Shown: piece after piece, positions 38,638-48,600 of the stretch | How the letters are laid out: every line of letters starts with the position of its first letter | Position numbering within the stretch: position 1 is the first letter of the stretch | Virus record (IMG/VR): IMGVR_UViG_3300023296_000332 | Span: 1-64,000 of that record | Length of the DNA stretch: 64,000 bases | Reading direction: 5' to 3' (one strand) | From: a virus | The notes under the pieces: generated by a model | Database searches by the model: none | What the model saw: the letters and a program-made list of their open reading frames with translations, nothing else | What the model was told of the DNA's origin: nothing | Made by a program: the position numbers and the translations under genes

Positions 38638-41600
38638 ATGTCAGATAAGTTCTTACTAATCGCAGAGTTGCAAATTCGAGGCCCGGCTAATATGGCTGAG
38701 GCTAGACGAAGAATTAAGGGTGGCCTCAGTGATATTAACCTAGATGTTAACATCAGGGGGGCCACTCGTGCAAAGTCAGACGTAGACAAAGTAACCAAGG
38801 CTACGCGAAAAGCCCAAAGGGCTTCCGCAGACCTAGGTAGAACCGTTGCGATTTCTTTGAAACGATTTGCTACATACTCTGTCGCTACTCGTCTTGTAGG
38901 TCTTTTGACTACAGGTCTGGCTAGTGCTGTGAGTGAAGCTATTAGCTTTGAAAGGGAGATGTTGAAGGTTTCTCAAGTTTCTGGGAAAACCTTACGACAG
39001 CTTTCTGGATTATCTGACGAAGTTACCAGACTAGCAACCGAGTTCGGCGTTGCTTCTGATTCTCTATTGGGTGTTACCCGAATTCTTACGCAGGCTGGTT
39101 TGTCTGCTGACGAGACCAAGACTGCCCTTGAAGCTTTAGCTAAGTCAGAGCTTGCCCCTACTTTTGAGAACATTACCCAGACCGCTGAGGGTGCTGTTGC
39201 TATCTTTAACCAGTTCAAAGAGGGTGCTGGTGCTCTTGAAGAGCAACTTGGTTCTATTAACGCCGTTTCTGGTAAGTTTGCCGTTGAGTCGGGAGACCTT
39301 ATCTCCGCTGTTCGTAGGGTTGGTGGTGTATTCAAAGCTTCTGGTGGTAGTTTAGAAGAGCTACTTGCTTTATTCACTTCGATTAGATCGACAACTAGAG
39401 AGTCTGGCGAGTCTATTGCTACCGGCTTGAGAACAATCTTCGTTAGGTTACAAAGACCTAGAACGCTAGACTTCTTAAAAGAGATGGGTGTAAATCTTAG
39501 AGATCTTGAGGGCAAGTTTGTAGGCCCTTACGAAGCCATTAGACGTATGAACAAAGAGTTCGGAAAGTTTGAAGGTGGAGATCCTAGGTTTATCAAGGTT
39601 GCCGAAGAGATCGCTGGTTTCCGTCAAATTGGTAGAGTTATTCCGTTGTTGCAACAGTTCAAGGTTGCCCAAGATGCCCTTGATGTCGCAAAGGGTGGTA
39701 AAGACAGCTTAACTAAGGATGCTCTTGCTGCCCAGGCTTCTCTAGCTGTTCGTATTGTAAAGGTTAAGCAAGAATTCTTAGCTCTTGTCAGAGAGATCTA
39801 TAATAGTCCTGTATTCCAGGCTATGGCTGACTCTACGATTAGACTTCTTTCTGCTCTGATTAAAGTCGGAGACGCACTTAAAAACATTATCCCACTGCTT
39901 GGCGTATTTGCTGGCATCAAGCTTGCTAAGACTGCTGTTGGATTCGTTGGCAACGTTGCTAAGAATCTTGCTAGTCCTAAGGGCTTCTCCGAAGGTGGAG
40001 GTATCGGTCAGAAGAGTGGCGTTCCATATGGTGTAGCTGGAAGTCCAGATGATACTCTTATTCATGCACAAACTGGAGAGTTTGTTGTCAAGAAATCTTC
40101 TGCCTCCAAGCTAGGCCTCGGTGCCCTAAACTATCTGAATAAGCATGGAGAAATTCCTCAATTTAACCAAGGCGGAAGCGTTGGTATGAAGAAGTCTGAG
40201 GTAATTCAAAAGAGCTTTGATAGAAATGAAGATTCTTCTGTCTTATCTAGCCTTGCCGAAGCTGATTCGGTGATGAAGGATTTCTTGGACAGTATGAAGA
40301 AGTGGGGTGCCATGTTCCAAGGCATTGCTAAGGAAGGTATTGCTGACATAAGTAAAAGCGATCCAGGCTTAGAGGGTGCTACATACCCAGATGGAGGAAT
40401 TGGGGTTGCTATTGGTAGAACCAACAAGTTTACAGTGCCTCATGAAACAGCACACCAAGTAGATAGAAGAATGGGGGAGAGATCCCCTGGTATTGATTTT
40501 GAGTCTAGTCAATACGCAAGCGGTCAAGGTGGCACTTTTCAAAACGCTATTACAGAGAAGCTAAAGCCCATCCTAAAGAAGCAACTTCAAAAAGAAAAAG
40601 CTTCTGCTGACGAAATATCGTACAGACTAGAAAACGAAGAGATTTTTGCCGACCTGATGGCTAAGACCGTCCCAGTCGCAAGGGCTATTCTTGTACACAC
40701 AACAAGTGCAGAAAAGGGCTTGGCTCAATTGGCTAAGCTTGTAGAGCGTGATGGAAATATCCCTGGACTTGCTGGGTTGAGTTCTGAGAAGATTGCTAAA
40801 GTCCCACGAAAGAAGTCTTTCAAAAAGCCTTCGTATTTTTATGCTGGCGGAAAGGTTGGCAATGAGAAGTACGATGGGTCTGATCCTATGTTCCCAGCAA
40901 GAGGGAGAGACACGCAGAGAGCTATGCTCGCTCCAGGTGAGTTCGTTGTTAACAATGTCGGCGTCGGTCTTCTTGGCCCAAACTTCTTATCTCAAGCGAA
41001 CAAGGGTAAAAAACCTACTGGTCCTTCTCCTTTATATGCCTTTAATGGTGGGTATGTTTCTAATGGGGTTAGTTATCTAGCCACTGGAAATGAGTCTGCT
41101 AAAAAAGATAGCTTTAACTTTAGAGGCAAGAGAGACAGAGTTGGAAACAGGAGAGATATCAAAGACGAGTTTGATTCTGTGATTAAGAGTTTTTCAGGTC
41201 TTAATCCTGTCCTTGCGGAACTTTCTAAGACTGTTCTTGTCTTCACTAGAGACTTACCTTCTCAGGGTTCTGGCTCTTCTGATCCTAATACTTCTGCTAT
41301 CTATCCAAGGATTCCCCTTGGTCCTAAGCCTACTCGTCCAGGTGGCCCTAAGGTTGTAGAGCCTGAGAGAGAAGAAGAAAAAGAACAAACATCTTCGTTT
41401 GGTGGAATCTTAGATGGTTTTAGCGGAAAGATGGTTGCTGCTGGTATTGGCTTTAGTGCTGTTACCTCTGTTATCAATGGTCTTGTTGAGTCTGGGTCAG
41501 AACTAGCAGACAAGTTTAACGCTATTCAAGAGGCTGTTCTCAAATTCGGCACGACGTTTGCTATCTACTATCAAATTCTAAAGAAAGCTAAAGAATATGA

Positions 41601-44600
41601 GGCTTCTCAAAAAGCAGATAAAGAACAAAAAGAAACAGAAGTTAAGCTTAAAATTGAACAAGAAGGATACGACAATAGGCAGATAGACCTAAAGTCGATC
41701 TTGGGCAATGCTATAATGGAGAGAGATGATCTAATAAACAAGGCGGCTCAACAAGATGAGCTTGCTAAGCAGGCTGTCGTCAAGAGAGATACGGCACAAG
41801 GTGTTAAGTCTGGTTTTGTTGCATCTCGTGATGTGTATCAAGCGAATGTTGACTCTAAGAAGTCTGAAATTTCCGACCAAGAAGACTCTATTAAAACAGT
41901 TCAAGATAGAATTGCTAGAAAAAGGGCAAAGATATCTAGTAATGAAGAGTTTTCTAAGAACTACAGTAGATCAAGACAAACCCAAGATAGAAGAACCCTT
42001 GCTAATTCAGGGGCGTCAAGAAGAGCCAAAGAAGAAGCTTCTAAAAGAATAGGGAGAGTCACAAAAGACAACCCTAAGCTTGAAAGAAGCATTAAGGCCG
42101 ATGAAAATATCATTAAGAGAAAGAACGCTCTTCTTGCCAAGGAAGAGAAGCTGTTAGCTCAAGAACAAGCCAATGTTCACGCCCAAGCTAGAAAGATTAC
42201 TGGTGTTGATAGGTCTATTGCTGGACACGAGTCTGAAAGAATCAGTAGGCAAACAAAGAGAAACGATTACGAAAGCCAAGCTAGAAAGGCGGACTACGAA
42301 GTACAAAGGGCAGAAAACGAAATTGACCCAGAGGATATCCAAGATTCTGCACAGTTTTCTAGTCGTAGAAGGGGCGACTCATTGTCTCGTTCAGAGAGAG
42401 CTAAAAGGGCTGGATCACGAACAGGATTTGGGGGCAAGTCTCGCTTTGGTAGACAGTTGTCACGTTCACCTATTCTTAATGGATTCAAAGGTCTTGGGGG
42501 TGCCGCCAAAGGTCTTGTCAGTAAGATGGGCGGATTGTCTGGAGTTATGGGCTTTGCTGGTGCTGGCATTGCAGCGTTGGCACAGGCTGTATCTGCTGTT
42601 GCTGATTATATGCAAACTAAGTTTCTTGCTAAGGCGGAAAAGAACTTAGAGTCTGGTGATTATGATTCGTTTAGATCGAACTCTACCAAGGCCGCACAAG
42701 CCGGAAGAGTTAGTGGAATTGCTCAGGGTGTTGGTAATGGTGCGTTAGGTGGTGCTGCTGCTGGTGCTGCTATTGGTAGTTTCACTCCTGTTGGTCTTGT
42801 TGGTGGTGCTGCCATTGGTGCTGTCGTTGGCGGTATTGGCGGTGGGTTGTACTCTGCCTCTGGAGACAATAGAGACTTTGCAGGTGAAGCTGGCGTTGAA
42901 ACCGCAATTATGGAAGACGCTTTGAAAAAAGCTAGTGAATCACTTGTTGATTTCTCTAAGGGCGTCATTGATATTAACGATCTACTTAGCCAACAAAACA
43001 AATCCGCCCTTGCTTCTGATAGTGCGTTCTTCAAGAAGTCAAAAATAGAAGCAGACGAAAGGGTTTCTAAGGTTGATGATGGAAGAAGTACTTTCCAAAA
43101 AGTAACAGATGCTATCGGAACCGCCGTTGCAAATGTTAGAGATGGATTCAAAGCTGTGTTTAGTGGGGACTTCTGGTCTGCCATTGGAGATAGCATTAAG
43201 AGTGGATTCAGAACTGTTTCTGATTATGTCTTAGATTCTCTTTATGAAGTTGGTCTTTACTTTGCTTCTTTTGTTAACGAAGATGCCGCAGAAGAACTAG
43301 AGAAAATTCAACAGGGTAGAGCCCTTGTTGCTAAACAGAAGAAGCAAATTGCAGCACAGGTCACAGATGAAGAAGAGAGGGGCTTCAAAACTAACTTAAT
43401 TACAGACCGTGGTTCTAAGATTCAAACCTTAGAGGCTATCGAGGATAACGACAAACTTACTGTCGCTGAAAAGGGAGACGCTAGAAATACGCTTCTACAA
43501 AATACCAAGTCAGAGTTTGAGGAGAGAAAAGCCAAAATAGCAGAAAGAGCAGATTTAGACGGAAAGGGCGGGGTAGATACAATAGCTGAAAAAGCAATCG
43601 AAAAGAAACTATTGGGAATTGCCAATGAGCAATATGAAGATACGATAAGTTCTTTACGAGCTTCTATCAATACTCAAGATGAACTTACCGCACTTCGCAA
43701 TCAGATTGTTCAAGCCGAGTCCGCTTCTCTAGCTGGTACTTCAAGGTTAAACGCCGCATCAGTCACATTGGAAAATTCAATGGGAATGGCTGACGGTACG
43801 CTTTCTAGTTTTGCTGCTAATCTTAATACAATTGAGGCTGCAAAGACAAACACTGGTCTTTCTGGTCAGGCTAACTCTGCTATTACTGAGAATGTTAACA
43901 GTGGTCTGAAAAGCTTTGGTATTAAGAAGTCAGATGACAGCCAACTAGCTAAGCAAGTAATTAAAGAAGCTAAATTCCAACAAGAGTCTAACACGCTCTT
44001 TGATAAGGTTAGTCAAGACTTTGCTAATCTTAAAGTTACAGGTCTAGACCCTAATACAAAGGCTAGTGATGCTGCTGGTAAGTTCTCGACTATCGTCAAC
44101 GCCGCTACAGGATTCGATCCAAAGAGTGGAAAAGAAGATTCGACTCTTGGTAAGCAGATGAAAGAGTTGTTCAGGTCTAACATCATTGCCGAAGCTGGTC
44201 GCGCTGGTGGGGTTGTCGATCCGGCTAAACTTGAAGAAGCTAGACGCAAGACCATGGAACAGCTTCAACCTCTATTGAAGGCTAGTACTAAAACTCTTGA
44301 AGCCTTTAGTGCCGCCCTTCAGAAGCTTGACGCATTCAAGCTTCAAAGATTGCAAAAGCAAATTGAACTTGAGAATGAACTAGTTAATGTTAGACTTTCT
44401 GGAATAGACTTAAATCAAGAGGCGGACAAGCTTATTGAGAGTGCTGGAGGTCCAAAGGCTAAGTCTGATACAGACGTTGCTATCCAAAGGCAGAACCTAT
44501 TAAACAAAGAGGCTGGTGTTGCAGAGATTTCTGGACCACAAGATTTCTCTAAGAATATCTCTGAGATTGAAAACGCTCTTAATAAGGCACAGTCTGACGT

Positions 44601-45624
44601 TAGTAGTGGTAAGTTTGACGGAGATCCATCAGGATTAGCAGAGCAGCAAGATACCATCAATGATCTTAACAAGGCTATGCAACAACAGACTTCTACTATT
44701 AGAGACACAGTGAAAGCCAAGCAAGACGAATTAGAACTTATCGGAAGAAAGAACAAGCTTGAAAAAGACTCTATCGACAGTTTAATTAAGGGCGACATTG
44801 CAGACTTCTTTAAGAAGCAATCTGCTGTGGGTGCTACCGCTGCGGCTGCTAGTGGAGACGACAGACTTATTGGACTCTTTGGTGCTAGTGCTATCGGAGA
44901 GGCCCTAGATGACGTACAGTCTCAAAAAGGGGCTGGCGTAACCAGTCTTTATGGGCAAGATATTGGTTCTCTTCAAGAAAACCTTAGAACTTTTGGACTA
45001 AAAATGAGAGGGTTTGACGCAGAGGAAGCTAGATCTGCTGCTAGGTCAGTAGGTGGAAATAGCCCACAAGAGCAAAGAATCAACGCAGAAACAAGAGGAC
45101 TTGGTGGAAACTTAAAGCAATTATCTGGAGCACAAAATAGAGTATCTCGAACTGCTGTTAGAGGTGGAGAAGAGGTAACTAGAAGAATTGGAGAAAGGTT
45201 CCAAGATGACGTTAGAAAAACTCTAACTACTCCTGAAACCCCAGTTCCAGTCGCCCCAACCCCTGTTGCCGCCGCTTCCGCTGCTGCTGCTACCGCAACT
45301 ACTGCAACCACTGGAGAAGCTGGAGCGGCTAGTCCTTCTGGAGTACCGACTGGGGCAACCCCTACTGGATCTGATGGCCCAACGCCTTCTTACTTCTCAG
45401 ACAATGATGTGAAAAACTTTAAGATCTTCTTAGAGGCTACTCAAAAGTTATCTGCTGCTGTAGAGAAGCTTGCTAATTCAAAGATTCATGTTCAGGTTGA
45501 TCCTATGACTGTCACATTAAATGTTACTGGTCCAGATTTATTAGATTATGTTTCCAAGGCCGCTAGAAATGCAGTTGCCGACGAAGTTAGAAACCAGATT
45601 AGAACCATGAAGGAAGGAATATAG
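38638..45624 (+). CDS. Tail tape measure protein with embedded metallopeptidase-like segment, 2328 aa
   Basis: Residues about 95-260 hold the TP901-type tape measure core (AISFEREMLKVSQVSGKTLRQL, LSDEVTRLATEFGVASDSLLGVTRILTQAG, LEELLALFTSIRSTTRESGE), followed by hydrophobic and coiled-coil regions and Ala/Gly-rich membrane-active helices (about 1360-1410). Two 'GEFVV' modules (GSPDDTLIHAQTGEFVVKK; MLAPGEFVVNN) flank a segment with H602-E-T-A-H606 (VPHETAHQVDRRMG) and, about 60 residues on, an ENEEIFADLMA stretch, the layout of zincin metallopeptidases. The C-terminus has a Pro/Ala/Thr linker (about 2195-2245). At about 0.15 nm per residue, the rule for tape measures, the tail would be near 350 nm long. 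AGAGAG precedes the ATG. Confidence 0.92.
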   Translation: MSDKFLLIAELQIRGPANMAEARRRIKGGLSDINLDVNIRGATRAKSDVDKVTKATRKAQRASADLGRTVAISLKRFATYSVATRLVGLLTTGLASAVSEAISFEREMLKVSQVSGKTLRQLSGLSDEVTRLATEFGVASDSLLGVTRILTQAGLSADETKTALEALAKSELAPTFENITQTAEGAVAIFNQFKEGAGALEEQLGSINAVSGKFAVESGDLISAVRRVGGVFKASGGSLEELLALFTSIRSTTRESGESIATGLRTIFVRLQRPRTLDFLKEMGVNLRDLEGKFVGPYEAIRRMNKEFGKFEGGDPRFIKVAEEIAGFRQIGRVIPLLQQFKVAQDALDVAKGGKDSLTKDALAAQASLAVRIVKVKQEFLALVREIYNSPVFQAMADSTIRLLSALIKVGDALKNIIPLLGVFAGIKLAKTAVGFVGNVAKNLASPKGFSEGGGIGQKSGVPYGVAGSPDDTLIHAQTGEFVVKKSSASKLGLGALNYLNKHGEIPQFNQGGSVGMKKSEVIQKSFDRNEDSSVLSSLAEADSVMKDFLDSMKKWGAMFQGIAKEGIADISKSDPGLEGATYPDGGIGVAIGRTNKFTVPHETAHQVDRRMGERSPGIDFESSQYASGQGGTFQNAITEKLKPILKKQLQKEKASADEISYRLENEEIFADLMAKTVPVARAILVHTTSAEKGLAQLAKLVERDGNIPGLAGLSSEKIAKVPRKKSFKKPSYFYAGGKVGNEKYDGSDPMFPARGRDTQRAMLAPGEFVVNNVGVGLLGPNFLSQANKGKKPTGPSPLYAFNGGYVSNGVSYLATGNESAKKDSFNFRGKRDRVGNRRDIKDEFDSVIKSFSGLNPVLAELSKTVLVFTRDLPSQGSGSSDPNTSAIYPRIPLGPKPTRPGGPKVVEPEREEEKEQTSSFGGILDGFSGKMVAAGIGFSAVTSVINGLVESGSELADKFNAIQEAVLKFGTTFAIYYQILKKAKEYEASQKADKEQKETEVKLKIEQEGYDNRQIDLKSILGNAIMERDDLINKAAQQDELAKQAVVKRDTAQGVKSGFVASRDVYQANVDSKKSEISDQEDSIKTVQDRIARKRAKISSNEEFSKNYSRSRQTQDRRTLANSGASRRAKEEASKRIGRVTKDNPKLERSIKADENIIKRKNALLAKEEKLLAQEQANVHAQARKITGVDRSIAGHESERISRQTKRNDYESQARKADYEVQRAENEIDPEDIQDSAQFSSRRRGDSLSRSERAKRAGSRTGFGGKSRFGRQLSRSPILNGFKGLGGAAKGLVSKMGGLSGVMGFAGAGIAALAQAVSAVADYMQTKFLAKAEKNLESGDYDSFRSNSTKAAQAGRVSGIAQGVGNGALGGAAAGAAIGSFTPVGLVGGAAIGAVVGGIGGGLYSASGDNRDFAGEAGVETAIMEDALKKASESLVDFSKGVIDINDLLSQQNKSALASDSAFFKKSKIEADERVSKVDDGRSTFQKVTDAIGTAVANVRDGFKAVFSGDFWSAIGDSIKSGFRTVSDYVLDSLYEVGLYFASFVNEDAAEELEKIQQGRALVAKQKKQIAAQVTDEEERGFKTNLITDRGSKIQTLEAIEDNDKLTVAEKGDARNTLLQNTKSEFEERKAKIAERADLDGKGGVDTIAEKAIEKKLLGIANEQYEDTISSLRASINTQDELTALRNQIVQAESASLAGTSRLNAASVTLENSMGMADGTLSSFAANLNTIEAAKTNTGLSGQANSAITENVNSGLKSFGIKKSDDSQLAKQVIKEAKFQQESNTLFDKVSQDFANLKVTGLDPNTKASDAAGKFSTIVNAATGFDPKSGKEDSTLGKQMKELFRSNIIAEAGRAGGVVDPAKLEEARRKTMEQLQPLLKASTKTLEAFSAALQKLDAFKLQRLQKQIELENELVNVRLSGIDLNQEADKLIESAGGPKAKSDTDVAIQRQNLLNKEAGVAEISGPQDFSKNISEIENALNKAQSDVSSGKFDGDPSGLAEQQDTINDLNKAMQQQTSTIRDTVKAKQDELELIGRKNKLEKDSIDSLIKGDIADFFKKQSAVGATAAAASGDDRLIGLFGASAIGEALDDVQSQKGAGVTSLYGQDIGSLQENLRTFGLKMRGFDAEEARSAARSVGGNSPQEQRINAETRGLGGNLKQLSGAQNRVSRTAVRGGEEVTRRIGERFQDDVRKTLTTPETPVPVAPTPVAAASAAAATATTATTGEAGAASPSGVPTGATPTGSDGPTPSYFSDNDVKNFKIFLEATQKLSAAVEKLANSKIHVQVDPMTVTLNVTGPDLLDYVSKAARNAVADEVRNQIRTMKEGI

Positions 45625-45630
45625 TAAAAG

Positions 45631-45639
45631 GTGTATAAT
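45631..45639 (+). promoter_or_regulatory. GTGTATAAT promoter-like element before giant tail gene
   Basis: Exact nonamer, TATAAT at 45634-45639, 38 nt before ATG 45678 with AGAGGA between. Confidence 0.65.
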
Positions 45640-45677
45640 CTAGTGTCAAACGTTATTCAGGATTAGAGGAAATCGGT

Positions 45678-48600
45678 ATGAATTGCTGTCTACAGCCAAT
45701 CAAGACTAAAAAGTCTCCTGGGTCTAAGGTTAAGGCCCATCTAAGTATAAGGTCAAAGAATAAAGCTACACTCAAAGCTGTAGCTACTATCAAACCTACA
45801 AACACCAACCTACCTAGCTTAATCCCTACCATTAAGGGTTCTGCTAAGGTTGATGCTGTATTGTCGATTAGGCTTGCGGCCAAGTCTGCTCTCACCAGCA
45901 AGGCTAAGCTAAGACCTCACCTAAGTCAAATCTTCAATCTGAGCAAAGAACTAGTCGCCCAAGCTGAAATAAAGGCCAAGGCTGCTAAGTTTGCTGGCGA
46001 TTTCAGACCTAACGACTGCTATGACAAGCTATACCCCACTCAAGATTTAGAGAAGGTAAACTGGGAAGGGTATCAAATTAGCCCTCTAGTATCAAGGGAT
46101 GGTTATAGGATAATAAGTAGGACTGAAGAGAACATTTATTTAAAAAAATTAAGTCTTGATCTCTACTCTTTAATAGACGAAGGTGTGTATGCGGGTGACT
46201 ACCATTTGCACGAAAAACAGTCCGATTCTCTCTTTTCTTACCAGGGCTTCATTAAGTCTTCTGATGACTCAGACCATACAAAATACACGACTAGTATGAG
46301 TCTACCGTCTGTGTCATTCACAGAGAGTTACGTCGTATTTAACGCACAGGCTTTTAACTCTAAGCAAAAGATCTATGAGATTGAATTTAGAGATGAAGAA
46401 GACAATCTAATCTGCGAGTATGAAGATATCGAGTTTGTTGGTGACAACTACCCAACTATGTACTCTTCCAAACCTAGAATTAACAATGGTGCCCAGTATA
46501 CATGGTCTGCTGAGTACCCAAAAATCCCATCATCTGGCTGCACCCTTAGTTTCAAGACGCAAGCTTCTTGCATTGAGGACGCTGACGGCTTTGACGATGG
46601 ATTCGATCAGGGATTTGAGCGATGCTCTACCCTTTACAGTCCTGAAATTAGAATCTCTGCCGTTGAAATTTGCAACAGTGGTGACTTTGGATTCAGACAT
46701 GAGAACTTCTTGCCAGTTTCCGTTGGTGTTAGAGAAAAAGGAGACAGACTAACTAGGAAAATTGAACCTAGTAAAGTTTTGCCCCACAACTTCTCTACCG
46801 ACGTTTGGCCAGAGGTTCAGACCATTTGGGAAAACACATACGGATATTCTAATCTTACTGAGCCCCAAGGTAGGGTTTTGGCTAATGATTTAAGTAAGCC
46901 GTATGACTATTCTAACATAACCCTTACAAGCTCTAGTGTACAAGACTCTGGAAAGCTAAACCTATTATTTGAACACAAGCCTCAAGAATTTGTATTTGGA
47001 TTCAATGGTGGTGCTTTTGGATTAGGTTTTGATCATAAAGAGTTTGAAGTCGGTAGGGCATTTAAGGAAAAAGCTAGCGATGATTTCTTTGTAGTAGACG
47101 AGATCTACTTAAAGATTAGAGCTAAGAAAGAAGTTGGATCAAGAGACTATGCCCTTGACGTAGTCGGGTGGAGCGATGACAACCTATTGAACGTAACTTC
47201 TCAGGTTGGTGGATTCTTACAAAACACAACTGGAACCGGAGTTGTACCAGTTGAGTCGGGATGGAACAATTTAGACAACGAAGGAATCTCATCAGAATCA
47301 CTCTCCGAGCAGGATGAATACTATGAACATGAAACGGTTCAGGGTCATGGTTCGGATCACTATAAGCTATCTCCAACTATTGTTGACTCGACTGGCTATA
47401 GAGATTACGAAGTTCCACTGGTAATAGAAGTAGACGAGTTCAAGCTTGGGCTTCAAGATAGATCGAGTGCTTCGTTCTTCGAGAAGCTTTTCCTCGATAT
47501 TTATCCTCTACCTAGCGGTGCTAGTATTTCTAGTGCCGAACTATGTGTAAAATATACTCCTTCTAACGCTCTTCAATTTACAACCCTTGCTGGTGGTATT
47601 TCAAGAATTGAGCTAGATAGAAAAGAAGGAAAATTCTTCCCAACGACTAGAACTGTCAATGACTTGCCAGTGAACAGGGAGGCTACGTCCTTAATTGAAA
47701 GCGTTCCACACGGATATGAGAGTCCCGCCACCCTAAAGAGCAACTACGCTAGAAGATGGCGTGGTGTTGAGGGGATTACAAGCGGCCCATTCGATACGAA
47801 TGCTTTCGACTTTGGATTTGAGAGCCATCAATTAGACTCTCCGTTCTTACTGGGGCACTTTGACTTCACTAACATTAGTGGGGACTCTGTATTCTCAAGA
47901 CCAATGAACGACCTAAGTACGACTGTTGGTACTTCTGTTGGAATCTCAGCAGAGCAAAATGTAGGCTTTAGATTCAAGAGTCCTACTTTAGTAAATACAA
48001 GCAATACATATCAGTCTATTGATTGGAACGGCAAGACCGTAGACGCTTACGATAGCGTTACTAGACTTGCTAATAACATCTCATTTCCTGCACAGGACTT
48101 CTCAGAGGGCTTTGCCTTTTACTTGAGGTTCTCTCCAGATGAAAACGCAACCGGCACTCCTACCGTATTGCTCAAAGATGGAGTTTCTATTGCATTCAAT
48201 CATGACACTAATCAGTTCTCTGCTACCGTTTCTGGTGGCGGATCTGTAAGCTCTAGTGCCCAGCCCGATGCGGTCTTCCCCGCTTCTGTCGTGTTCACAT
48301 ATAACGACGCAGGTTCAGGAAAAGCTAAGCTCTATGTTAAGTATGAAAACAAGGATATCGAGAAGTCTCAAATTCCTAGTTTCTCAAGGGTTGATACTCC
48401 TGGTCAAATTCTTGTAGCTCCAGCTAATAATCTTTATCATGAAATTGGAATCTCTGCTGGTAATGGCTCTGGCGTAAACCTAGTCGATGGCGACGAAGTT
48501 TCGCCCAACCCTATTTACAAGCAGCAAACAGTACAGAGTTTCTTAAACGCACAATCAGTTCATTGGACTGACTCTAATGGCGTATGGAGTGACGACTCCT

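Noticed and set aside
38973-39515. Long minus-strand ORF (180 codons) opposite the tape measure
   Set aside because: Mirror of a strongly coding + strand gene with biased codons; no ribosome site or promoter. The same applies to the other long antisense ORFs, for example 19105-19683 and 13545-14120.
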